Counted from the stretch's first letter, positions 1-6,447 are shown. The stretch: DNA of 6,796 nucleotides from Hyphomonadaceae bacterium UBA4763 (GCA_002403455.1 DHHV01000073.1:1-6796); one strand, 5' to 3'. The notes: generated from the sequence alone by a model not told the origin. A program made the numbers and translations.

Positions 1-26
1 CGAGCCTTTTTCAACAGCCTGCTAGG
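1..26. repeat. Possible insertion-sequence terminal inverted repeat at the left edge
   Basis: Read on the minus strand, the first bases give a CAGGCTGTTGAAAAAGG-type sequence. This resembles the terminal repeats of several proteobacterial insertion sequences; from memory these include IS1182/IS5-like elements, but I cannot confirm the family. Read on the plus strand it gives a short tail ending FFNSLLG and a stop at 28-30, as happens when a reading frame runs through such an end. The rest of the element would lie left of the window. No second copy of the repeat was found inside the window. Confidence 0.3.
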
Positions 27-295
27 CTGAAGAGCGCCGCGAGGCGCCAGCGATCCTCTTCGAAACATTCACCTGAAGGAGTGCATCGCGCAACCGGCGG
101 GTGACCGGACCGACAACGGCATTCGGGGACGAATTGCCCGGCCCCGTTTCATGCTATTTGACATCGGTGCGATGTGCCCGGTCGATCGGTGCGCGAGTGT
201 GGCGGTTCTGAAATTCGCCCCATCATTGTGGCATACTCTGAGCGAATCTCAGGATGACAGCCACACCCAAAACCAATGAGTTAGAGTGTCCTTGT
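27..295. other. Unassigned gene-poor stretch
   Basis: I find no convincing gene here. The longest plus-strand frame with an ATG (151-279, 42 codons) has no recognisable motif and no clear ribosome-binding site. A small hairpin potential exists around 29-61 (an outer GAAGAG/CTCTTC pair enclosing GCGCC-GCGA-GGCGC), but there is no following T-run to make it a terminator. Given its position between a possible IS end and a transposase remnant, it may be decayed mobile-element DNA; that is inference. Confidence 0.4.
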
Positions 296-350
296 TGAAC
301 CAAAAGTTCGTTAAAGGCTTGACCCAATTATCAGACGAACTTTGGGTTCA
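296..350. repeat. Near-perfect 16-bp inverted repeat with 23-nt loop
   Basis: The arms 296-311 (TGAACCAAAAGTTCGT) and 335-350 (ACGAACTTTGGGTTCA) are complementary at 15 of 16 positions; the single mismatch is 302 against 344. The 23-base loop is 312-334. As RNA it would make a long stem, but no T-run follows on either strand, so it is not a standard intrinsic terminator. It lies about 9 bp from the point where similarity to the ISAs1 transposase remnant ends, which suggests a mobile-element end, a REP/MITE-like palindromic element or a recombination junction. Confidence 0.6.
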
Positions 351-358
351 GGGTACTG

Positions 359-575
359 GGCGGTGACCGCGGCGATCGATCGAAGGCCCGCCCATTCGGC
401 GAGCTAGATGCGGCGCTCCTCAATGCGTCAGTGGCCGGCGTCGGTCGCCGCGATCTGCGCATAATTGGCCCCGAGCGCCGGATCGGCAAAGAAGCGTATG
501 ACGTCGTCGGCAAGGCCTGCCTGAATGCCCTTGAGCGCCAACAAAAAATCGCCGCCAGCGCATCCGCGTCGATCA
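359..575 (-). pseudogene. ISAs1-family transposase remnant, truncated and interrupted
   Basis: The minus-strand translation contains GGDFLLALKG, then a D-V-x-x-FFADP segment, then ATDAGH, RIEERR and AEWAGLRSIAAVT. This order matches the middle of ISAs1-family (H-repeat-associated) transposases, where a GGDYxLALKGNQ block is followed by HGRIE(T/E)R and then WPGL. The copy is broken. A TGA at 428-430 replaces the glycine expected in HGRIE, and a TAG at 404-406 follows RRI. About ten residues expected between HGRIE and WPGL are missing, and both the N-terminal part and the C-terminal third are absent. Similarity starts near 560-575 and ends near 359. A plus-strand frame over the same DNA (431-616) is its antisense shadow. 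The remnant cannot make a working transposase; it records an old insertion. Confidence 0.72.
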
Positions 576-691
576 GCGCGAATAAACGATTGAGGATTCC
601 GCCCTATCAAGGTTAGCTGTTTCGCTTGTCCGATGGTAGGTAACAGGTCAAACTGCAGATGATTCGCAGCGTCTCAGAAAAGTAGGCGGCA

Positions 692-1846
692 ATGACCATC
701 GTGCAATTCCGACCACGATTAACCGAAACTGATATTCGTCAACTTATCAAGGGCGCAACTCCTGAGGAGAGGGCGGCTGCGGCCCAGAAGGTTTGTGCTG
801 TCGTCAACCAATCTGATCTGACGGACGCCGAACGCGCTTATGCAGATCAGGTCATTCGTCTTGTGGTGGAGGACATAGCGGTGCAAGTTCGTCTTGCGCT
901 CGCGGTAACATTAAAAAATTCGCCGAAGTTACCCTATGACGTTGCGATGCGGTTGGCGCGTGATGTTGAAGCAATTGCAATCCCCATCTTAAAACGTTCG
1001 CCAGTTTTTTCAGACTCTGATCTTATTGAGCTCATCCGAGCTCTGCCGCCACGAAAACAATCTGCAATTGCGCGGCGCGAGTCGTTAACCACTGCAGTCA
1101 GCGAAGCGATTTGCGAATTCGGCGCGCGTGAAGCCGTGATCAACCTCATGCAAAACTCTGGCGCAGCAATTGAAGAAACGGGCTTTCGCAAGACGCTGGA
1201 TCGATTTGCGGATGACGCGGCGGTCACGGGCGCTATGGCATTCCGGGAATCGTTGCCCGTTTCTATCGTCGAGCGATTGATAACCCACGTCTCAGGCGCC
1301 GTCTTCGACCACCTTGTCAATACACATGCGCTGCCGCCACAATTGGCAATAGAAATTGCGTCCGGCGCGCGTGAGCGAACGACACTTGATCTCGTTGAGC
1401 AAGCTGCGCGGCAGCAGGATATGCGCCGGTTCGTCCAACAATTACAAATGAACGGCCGTTTGAGTCCCTCCCTTTTGCTGCGCGCGGCATGTTTGGGTCA
1501 TATGTCTTTCGTGGAATGGTCCTTGGCGGAGCTGTCGGGGATACCTCATTCGCGAGCATGGCTAATGGTTCACGATGCCGGTCGTTTGGGATTGAAGGCG
1601 CTTTACGAGCGTTGCGGATTGCCGATGATGATTTATCCGGGGTTGCGCGTCGCGGTGGATGTTTTTCACGAGCTTAGCCGCGATTCTCAGCCTGTTGATC
1701 GGACGAAGATGTCTGAACGAATGATACAGCGTATATTGTCGCAGTTTCAAGGATTGCCGCGTGTCGAGCTGGATTATCTGTTTGAAAAGCTTGATTACTA
1801 CGCAATCGCGCGACGTCAGCGCCAGGAATTATCGAGCGCAGGTTAG
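692..1846 (+). CDS. DUF2336 domain-containing protein
   Basis: This is a 384-residue, almost entirely alpha-helical protein with no signal peptide or membrane segment, so probably cytoplasmic. Residues about 65-112 carry the hallmark of DUF2336 (PF10098): a V-R-x-A-L-A helix, a short S-P-x-x-P turn, a helix containing LARDVE, then a P-x-L-x-x-S-P-x-x-x-D-x-D-L-I-E-L-I segment. HEAT-like helix pairs follow to about residue 175, including AIARR and AVSEAI. The C-terminal half is helical and I do not recognise it. The family is widespread in Alphaproteobacteria and has no firmly established role; HEAT-like folds usually bind other proteins. The ATG at 692 is well supported because an in-frame TAG at 683-685 closes the frame upstream; an AGG at 684-686 is a modest ribosome-binding site. 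The gene is transcribed alone, towards the convergent EAL-like gene. Base composition is more AT-rich than in the genes to the right. Confidence 0.88.
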   Translation: MTIVQFRPRLTETDIRQLIKGATPEERAAAAQKVCAVVNQSDLTDAERAYADQVIRLVVEDIAVQVRLALAVTLKNSPKLPYDVAMRLARDVEAIAIPILKRSPVFSDSDLIELIRALPPRKQSAIARRESLTTAVSEAICEFGAREAVINLMQNSGAAIEETGFRKTLDRFADDAAVTGAMAFRESLPVSIVERLITHVSGAVFDHLVNTHALPPQLAIEIASGARERTTLDLVEQAARQQDMRRFVQQLQMNGRLSPSLLLRAACLGHMSFVEWSLAELSGIPHSRAWLMVHDAGRLGLKALYERCGLPMMIYPGLRVAVDVFHELSRDSQPVDRTKMSERMIQRILSQFQGLPRVELDYLFEKLDYYAIARRQRQELSSAG

Positions 1847-2088
1847 ACACCTGTCTATCTGTTATCTGAGGATTTCATCGAACTTTTGACTTACGCTTCT
1901 CGACTTACATTGTAGAGGTTGAAGAAAGCAGAAATTAATTTTTAGTGCAACGTGGTTTTGTTTAGGTTGTAGAAACTTCGTAAAGGTGTAATTTTTGGCA
2001 GGTCAAGACATATTCGGGACACGTTGTGCGTTGAATTTGTCTCAGAAAAGATGGTTTTGGGTGTAGCGTCGGCTTGAACATCGTCGGC

Positions 2089-2106
2089 CCCAGAAAATTT
2101 TCTGGG
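2089..2106. repeat. 18-bp perfect palindrome between convergent genes
   Basis: CCCAGAAAATTTTCTGGG is perfectly self-complementary, centred between 2097 and 2098. It lies 16 bp beyond the stop codon of the minus-strand EAL-like gene and about 240 bp beyond the end of the DUF2336 gene. As RNA it can form a 7-bp stem with an AATT loop on either strand, so it could help end transcription, but neither side has the T-run of an intrinsic terminator. A dimeric DNA-binding protein site is an alternative. The remaining intergenic DNA (1847-2088) is AT-rich and shows no recognisable gene. Confidence 0.55.
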
Positions 2107-2121
2107 CAATTTCACGTCGGC

Positions 2122-2808
2122 TTATTGCTTCCACAGGGCGATTGCTGGTTGTCGGCGCGGTTGAAGCGTCCGAGCGGGCGGCAATCGCTTGAAATCTATC
2201 GGTGCAATCGTTGGCGTATCCGTGATGCATAGACTTGCATTTGCGCGATCGGCCGCCATTAATCGTTGCCAAAGCCCGACGCCCGGGTCTTCATCAGCTT
2301 CCATCACAGCGCCATAGGACGCCCAAATTTGGGAAAACAGCGCCCGCGCCTCAGTTCCCATGGGAATTGCGGTTACCGGCGACACACGTAAGGCAATCTC
2401 GAAGCCGAACGCTTTTGCAGTGAGCAAGCGCCGTTGCGCAGTGCCGCCCAATGCGGTTAAAACATGTTCATTAGCAACGAGAGTCCAGGCCTCGGGGCTG
2501 GAGCCGCCTGCTACACAGGCAGCCTGCAAAGCTGGGGCCACCATAGGGTCGCGAAGAGCCGCAGCGCTTATCTCCACGGCAAACTTGCTTGGCTCATCCG
2601 ACTGAAAGCGCGTGCTGGCAGCTTCAACAGCGCTAAGCAGGGCCCATAAACACGCCGCGTCGACCTCATCATGTGTATAAGCAAACGGCCGTCGTAAATT
2701 GATTGGATCAACACAAACGACGCGTCGTGTTGGGGCGCCGCTTTGCGCATCAAATTGCAGGTTTACATGTGTCCCAACCAAATCCCGAATGTCAACGTTC
2801 TGTTGCAT
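2122..2808 (-). CDS. Degenerate EAL-like domain protein, predicted catalytically inactive
   Basis: This is a 228-residue soluble protein. Residues about 52-143 follow the pattern of the central EAL (PF00563) fold: a helix rich in W/L/A, then FAVEISAAALRDP (76-88), like the VNLSxxxLxDP strand-helix of EAL enzymes. Next come SPEAWTLVANEHVL (like PERLxLEITES) and AKAFGFEIALRVSP (like LRxLGVxIALDDFG). The catalytic features of c-di-GMP phosphodiesterases are missing: the N-terminal E-A/V-L signature is absent, ITE has become VANE, and the DDFG metal-binding pair has become RVSP. Length is slightly below a full EAL domain (about 240-250), and the last 20 residues are basic and proline-rich. If the reading is right, it would act as a binding or scaffold protein, not an enzyme; that is inference. 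ATG 2808 has AGGTGA a few bases upstream. It follows the HPt gene by 127 bp on the same strand. It could instead be an unrelated alpha/beta protein. Confidence 0.6.
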   Translation of the reverse strand: MQQNVDIRDLVGTHVNLQFDAQSGAPTRRVVCVDPINLRRPFAYTHDEVDAACLWALLSAVEAASTRFQSDEPSKFAVEISAAALRDPMVAPALQAACVAGGSSPEAWTLVANEHVLTALGGTAQRRLLTAKAFGFEIALRVSPVTAIPMGTEARALFSQIWASYGAVMEADEDPGVGLWQRLMAADRANASLCITDTPTIAPIDFKRLPPARTLQPRRQPAIALWKQ

Positions 2809-2935
2809 GGGTCACCTAGCTACTAACGCGGCAAAAGTACGCTGTGCCGTAATTCAAGCCAGATGTTATTTGATTGTCGTTAGATCTACGTTTGCATAAT
2901 GCACTTAATTGTTTCTATTCCCGCATTAACACAGG

Positions 2936-3424
2936 TTAGTTGTTTGGCAACACCTCTTTAACGCGCATTTCCAGTTCGGCGACCAACGGTCCTCCAACCG
3001 GATCTGTCTCCAAACGGATTCGCCGCTTTATTGCGGCTTTAATGGCGTCGAGGTGGGCGAGTATAAGCGACTTTGGCGCCGTGGCGCGAGCGGCTTCATC
3101 ATCGATAAGCCGACACAACGAATGTGCAATGCGCGTTACAAGCGGGAATTCGTATGTCCCGGCAAGGCCTTTAATGTCATGAACGCGCGCATACACGTCC
3201 GTGAGCGATTTCGGATCATAGCCGGCTGCTGCTGCGTTGAGGCGCGCGTTCTCCAACCGCTCCAGTTCCTCATCCATCCATGCATCAAATTGTGGACCAA
3301 GTGATTTTAACGCGGCTTCGGCGCGGGCAATCGCTTCGGGATCGAGCGCGCCGAGCGGACCGCCAATCTTGTGTTTCAACACATTCGGCGGCGTGATGAT
3401 TTCGACGGGGACGGATTTATTCAT
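2936..3424 (-). CDS. Stand-alone HPt (histidine phosphotransfer) domain protein
   Basis: This is a 162-residue cytoplasmic protein with an HPt domain at about residues 70-135. The motif VHDIKGLAGTYEFPLVTRIA (81-100) places the phospho-acceptor at His82, followed by the usual Lys85-Gly86. The helix after it (HSLCRLID) fits the second long helix of the four-helix bundle. HPt proteins pass phosphoryl groups between response-regulator receiver domains in phosphorelays; no kinase or receiver domain is encoded in this window. Residues 1-45 are a proline-containing, variable leader, followed by a helical segment with many acidic residues (49-60). I chose ATG 3424 because GAAGG lies 8 bases upstream (3433-3437); an in-frame GTG at 3466 lacks such a site and would add 14 unconserved-looking residues. 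It lies 85 bp after nadK on the same strand and may be cotranscribed with it. Confidence 0.85.
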   Translation of the reverse strand: MNKSVPVEIITPPNVLKHKIGGPLGALDPEAIARAEAALKSLGPQFDAWMDEELERLENARLNAAAAGYDPKSLTDVYARVHDIKGLAGTYEFPLVTRIAHSLCRLIDDEAARATAPKSLILAHLDAIKAAIKRRIRLETDPVGGPLVAELEMRVKEVLPNN

Positions 3425-3432
3425 GGAACGCG

Positions 3433-3437
3433 CCTTC
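3433..3437 (-). promoter_or_regulatory. Ribosome-binding site of the HPt gene
   Basis: The minus strand reads GAAGG with 8 bases before ATG 3424. This decides the start over the upstream in-frame GTG at 3466. Confidence 0.55.
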
Positions 3438-3509
3438 GATGACATAACCACAGCGGAGCAAATCACAGAAATCTAAGCGCATTCTTAACCCTGCTGGACC
3501 TTGGCGCGG

Positions 3510-4349
3510 TCAGCTTTCAAATTGCTCGCGCAATACCCGCTCCGCGTAAGGGCGATTGGGGTCGAACAGCATGCAGAGTTGGCGATCGCGCGCTTCGCGA
3601 ATGGTGACGCGAACCACATCGCGCACCTCTTGATTGTCGGCGACGGCGGCGACAGGGCGAAATTCCGGCTCCAGGGTTTCGATTTCGACTTCCGCATCGT
3701 GGTTCAATAAAGCGCCTCGCCAGCGCCGCGGACGAAACGCGCTAATCGGGGTGAGCGCCAGCAGATTGGCGTCGATCGGCAAAATCGGCCCATGCGCCGA
3801 ATAATTATAGGCGGTCGAGCCGGCGGGGGGCGCGACCAAAACGCCGTCGCAAGCCAATTCCTCCATGCGGACCGCCCCGTCGACGCGAATGCGCAGCCGC
3901 GCCGTTTGATGGGTTTGTCGCAGCAGCGACACCTCATTGATCGCGAGGCGCGCCATCGCGTGTCCTTGACTGGTCTGCGCCTGCATCAGTAGCGGCGAAA
4001 TCCAAACAGCTTCGGCTTGCGTTAGCCGGTGCGGCAAATCCTCATCGCTGAAATCATTCATCAAAAAGCCGATTGTGCCGCGGTTCATGCCGAACACCGG
4101 CGGGCCATTGTCGAGGCTCCGCCGCAGCGCGTCGAGCATCAAGCCATCGCCGCCCAAGGCGACGACGACGTCGGCGTCAACGAATGGGGAGTTGCCGTAG
4201 ATATGGGCCAAGCGCCGCAACGCGCTTTGCGCCTCGGGTCGTTGACTCGCGACAAAGCACACGCGCAATTGCGCCGGATCGATGGCGCTGAGCGGTCGGG
4301 AATGCGGGCGATCTTGCGGCGCATTGACGCGAAGGGGCGCGAGGGACAT
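3510..4349 (-). CDS. nadK: NAD kinase (ATP-NAD kinase)
   Basis: Phosphorylates NAD to NADP in the cytoplasm and is essential for NADP supply in most bacteria. With the start at 4349 it has 279 residues. Visible motifs are a VVVALGGDG strand-loop with GGDG at 66-69, NRGTIGFL (89-96), the N-E pair at 138-139 that contacts NAD, and CDG at 167-169. The glycine-rich loop GSTAYNYSAHGPIL spans 177-190, followed by the LTPISAF segment and a C-terminal D-N motif (238-239). No key residue is missing. ATG 4349 has AAGG 8 bases upstream (4358-4361). The first 28 residues are proline- and arginine-rich and have no counterpart that I recognise in short alphaproteobacterial NAD kinases (about 255 residues). 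An internal GTG at 4260-4262 (residue 30) would give a protein of usual length but lacks a clear ribosome-binding site. An ATG-less extension further upstream would overlap the aldolase gene and is unlikely. Confidence 0.95.
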   Translation of the reverse strand: MSLAPLRVNAPQDRPHSRPLSAIDPAQLRVCFVASQRPEAQSALRRLAHIYGNSPFVDADVVVALGGDGLMLDALRRSLDNGPPVFGMNRGTIGFLMNDFSDEDLPHRLTQAEAVWISPLLMQAQTSQGHAMARLAINEVSLLRQTHQTARLRIRVDGAVRMEELACDGVLVAPPAGSTAYNYSAHGPILPIDANLLALTPISAFRPRRWRGALLNHDAEVEIETLEPEFRPVAAVADNQEVRDVVRVTIREARDRQLCMLFDPNRPYAERVLREQFES

Positions 4350-4357
4350 GCTAAAAG

Positions 4358-4361
4358 CCTT
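4358..4361 (-). promoter_or_regulatory. Ribosome-binding site supporting the nadK start
   Basis: On the minus strand AAGG lies 8 bases before ATG 4349. It sits inside the 30-bp gap shared with the divergent aldolase gene and is the main argument for the longer nadK product. Confidence 0.45.
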
Positions 4362-4368
4362 GAACGAT

Positions 4369-4373
4369 GGGAG
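4369..4373 (+). promoter_or_regulatory. Ribosome-binding site of the aldolase/adducin gene
   Basis: GGGAG ends 6 bases before ATG 4380. It fixes the aldolase start there, although the same frame is open back to 4029 through the antisense strand of nadK. Confidence 0.65.
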
Positions 4374-4379
4374 AAAAAC

Positions 4380-5153
4380 ATGCCGGCCGACACGTTGGGG
4401 TCCGACCAATTACGCGCCACAATGACAGAAGATGAGTGGCGTGCGCGCGTCAATTGTGCGGCGCTTTATCGGCTAGTCGCACTCTATGGCTGGGACGATC
4501 TGATTTTTACGCACATCTCGATGCGCGTCCCCGGTCCTGATCATCATTTCTTGATCAATCCTTACGGCTTTTTCTTCGAGGAGATCACGGCCTCAAGCCT
4601 CGTGAAAGTCGACATAGACGGACAAATCGTCGCGCCGACGCCGTATTTTATCAATCCAGCCGGCTTTACCATCCATTCCGCGATCCATGCGGCGCGTGAA
4701 GACGCCAAATGCGTGATCCATTTGCACACCGATGCGGGCGTTGCGATTTCGGCGCAAAAAGGCGGGCTGCGCCCGTTGACCCAGACGGCGATGGCGGTCT
4801 CGGGCGATCTTGCTTATCACGATTATGAGGGCATTGCGCTTGATCTGGATGAGCGCGAGCGCTTGGTCGCCGATTTAGGCGCCCACCATGTAATGTTGCT
4901 GCGCAATCATGGCACGTTGGCGATCGGCGAAAGCGCCGCGCAGGCCTTCCTGCGGATTTATTTCCTCGAGCGCGCTTGCGCCATGCAGGCGCTCGCGATG
5001 GCGGGCGGCGCCGACCTATTGGAATGCGCGCCGGATTTGGAAGCCAAAGTCGGCGGCCAGTCCAACGCCGGCTTTGCGATGATCGGCGAGGCGCTGGCCT
5101 GGCCGGCCTTGTTACGCCGATTGGATCGGAAATCGCCGGGCTATGACGCATGA
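4380..5153 (+). CDS. Class II aldolase/adducin family protein
   Basis: This is a 257-residue cytoplasmic protein of the class II aldolase/adducin fold (PF00596), whose enzymes use a bound divalent metal (usually zinc) to make or break C-C bonds in sugar phosphates and related compounds. Visible features are W-D-D-L-I-F-T-H-I-S (38-47), NPYGFFFEEIT (60-70) containing the acidic residues at the position of the catalytic Glu, and HLH (114-116) and NHG (176-178). His114, His116 and His177 correspond to the three metal ligands of fuculose-phosphate aldolase, so catalysis is plausible. The AYHDYEGIALDLDERERL stretch (145-162) is typical of the adducin-like bacterial subgroup, whose substrates are mostly unknown. 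The start is set by GGGAG at 4369-4373. The gene is divergent from nadK with a 30-bp gap, so its promoter probably lies within the nadK coding region. I would not assign a substrate. Confidence 0.9.
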   Translation: MPADTLGSDQLRATMTEDEWRARVNCAALYRLVALYGWDDLIFTHISMRVPGPDHHFLINPYGFFFEEITASSLVKVDIDGQIVAPTPYFINPAGFTIHSAIHAAREDAKCVIHLHTDAGVAISAQKGGLRPLTQTAMAVSGDLAYHDYEGIALDLDERERLVADLGAHHVMLLRNHGTLAIGESAAQAFLRIYFLERACAMQALAMAGGADLLECAPDLEAKVGGQSNAGFAMIGEALAWPALLRRLDRKSPGYDA

Positions 5154-5298
5154 TTGGGGTGCTTTTTAGGGGCGCCGCAGCCCAGGAAATTCATTATTAG
5201 TCGTATGGACTTTTAACAAATCGCGGCCATATCCGGCGCAGCATGCGGGGCAAGCCTTGTCGCCGCTAAACTTGCCATGTTTTCGTTTGGGGTGCGCC

Positions 5299-6447
5299 AT
5301 GCAAGCGCTGTTGCGTTATGGGTTTTTGATCGCAACGCTGGCGGCGCTGGCGCTGATGGGCGTTCTTGGGTTCTTCAAGTGGCAAAGCGAGGCCGCCAAG
5401 AGCGCAGCGCGTCCCACGGGCGCCGGCGCAAGCGCCCAGGCCCTTTTCGTGCGCGCCCATGTGGTCGAAGCCGCCCCGTTTGCCGAGCGGATTGAGGCGA
5501 TCGGCACCGCCCAAGCGCGCGAAAGCGTCATTATCTCCGCCTCGCAGACCGAAGTCATCGCACGCGTGCTTTTTGAAAGCGGCCAGCGCGTCTCGCGCGG
5601 GCAGGTGTTGTTGGAATTAGAAGGCAAAGAGGAAGAAGCCGATCTTCTTGACGCGCGCGCCGCGCTGGAAATCGCCCGGCTCGACGCCGAGCGCTTCGCC
5701 GATCTCGCCAAACGCGGCATTGCGCCTCAGCAGCGCGCCGAGGAAACCCGCGCCGTTTATGAACGCGCCAAAGCGCGCATCGACGCGATCAACGCCCGCC
5801 AAGCCGACCGCGTAATCCGGGCGCCGTTTACCGGCGTCATCGGCCTGCGCGACACCTCGCCCGGCACGGTCGCCCGCCCAGGCGATTCATTGGCGACGCT
5901 CGATGATGTCTCCGCGATTTTGGTGGATTTTCCGCTGCCGGAGCGTTTTCTCGGCGTGATTTCCAAAGGATTGAACCTTGTTGCGCGGTCGGAAGCTTAT
6001 CCGGACGTGCGCTTTGTTGGCTCGATCGCCCAGGTCGACAGTCGGATCGATTCGGTGACGCGGACCTTCCAGGCCCGCGCCGTGTTTGACAACGCGGATG
6101 GGCGCTTGCGGCCGGGCATGTTGTTGCTGGTGACGGTCGAGCGCAATCGTCGCGACGCGCTCGCGGCACCCGAAAGCGCCATCGCCTTGGAAGGCGACCG
6201 CGCCTTTGTCTTTGCGCTGCGCAATAACGAAGCTGGCGGAGTGTCGGCCGAAAAGCGTTATGTGCGCTTGGGCGTGCGCTATGATGGAAGCGTCGAAGTG
6301 CTTGATGGCCTTGCGCCCGGCGACAAGATTGTCGCGCATGGTCTCAACCGCGTCTCGCCCAATCAGACCGTCCAAATCATGGACGAAGCGGACAAAGGCG
6401 CGGCGGTTCCGCTCGCCGGCGCACAAACCGCGCGGCGCGGCTCATGA
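5299..6447 (+). CDS. RND efflux periplasmic adaptor subunit (membrane fusion protein)
   Basis: This is a 382-residue adaptor that links an inner-membrane RND pump to an outer-membrane channel. Residues 7-26 form one hydrophobic segment that anchors the protein, with no lipobox cysteine. Then come the first half of the lipoyl domain (ESGQRVSRGQVLLELEGK, 93-110) and an alpha-helical hairpin, charged and alanine-rich (about 111-170). Next are the second lipoyl half (RAPFTGVIGLRDTSPGT, 174-190, then PGDSLATLDD), a beta-barrel (about 205-280, with RPGM at 271-274) and a membrane-proximal domain ending near 362. This is the usual order and length for the HlyD/AcrA-like family. I chose ATG 5299, with GGGGTG a few bases upstream, over an in-frame TTG at 5257 that would put 14 polar residues before the anchor. 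Its stop overlaps the start of the pump gene, so the two are translationally coupled. Confidence 0.92.
   Translation: MQALLRYGFLIATLAALALMGVLGFFKWQSEAAKSAARPTGAGASAQALFVRAHVVEAAPFAERIEAIGTAQARESVIISASQTEVIARVLFESGQRVSRGQVLLELEGKEEEADLLDARAALEIARLDAERFADLAKRGIAPQQRAEETRAVYERAKARIDAINARQADRVIRAPFTGVIGLRDTSPGTVARPGDSLATLDDVSAILVDFPLPERFLGVISKGLNLVARSEAYPDVRFVGSIAQVDSRIDSVTRTFQARAVFDNADGRLRPGMLLLVTVERNRRDALAAPESAIALEGDRAFVFALRNNEAGGVSAEKRYVRLGVRYDGSVEVLDGLAPGDKIVAHGLNRVSPNQTVQIMDEADKGAAVPLAGAQTARRGS

Noticed and set aside
671..682. 12-base direct repeat GTCTCAGAAAAG, also at 2039-2050
   Set aside because: About one such pair is expected by chance in a window of this length, and the two copies share no extended flank.
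934..1320. 128-codon minus-strand frame opposite the DUF2336 gene
   Set aside because: Antisense shadow without motifs or a ribosome-binding site; the plus strand carries a recognised domain here.
2235..2649. Plus-strand frames opposite the EAL-like gene
   Set aside because: Overlapping short frames without motifs; the minus-strand frame is longer and has EAL-like patterning and a ribosome-binding site.
4029..4379. N-terminal extension of the aldolase reading frame by 117 codons
   Set aside because: It reads antisense through nadK, is unlike the family, and a good ribosome-binding site (GGGAG, 4369-4373) precedes ATG 4380.
5169..5183. GC-rich stem GGGC/GCCC after the aldolase gene
   Set aside because: Only 4 bp of stem and no following T-run, so not supportable as a terminator.
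5257..5298. Upstream TTG start for the RND adaptor
   Set aside because: It would place 14 polar residues before the membrane anchor; ATG 5299 has a purine-rich site just upstream and gives a normal N-terminus.
5316..6426. Long minus-strand frames opposite the RND adaptor
   Set aside because: High-GC antisense shadows; arginine/serine-rich or low-information products with no domain motifs, while the plus-strand gene is clear.
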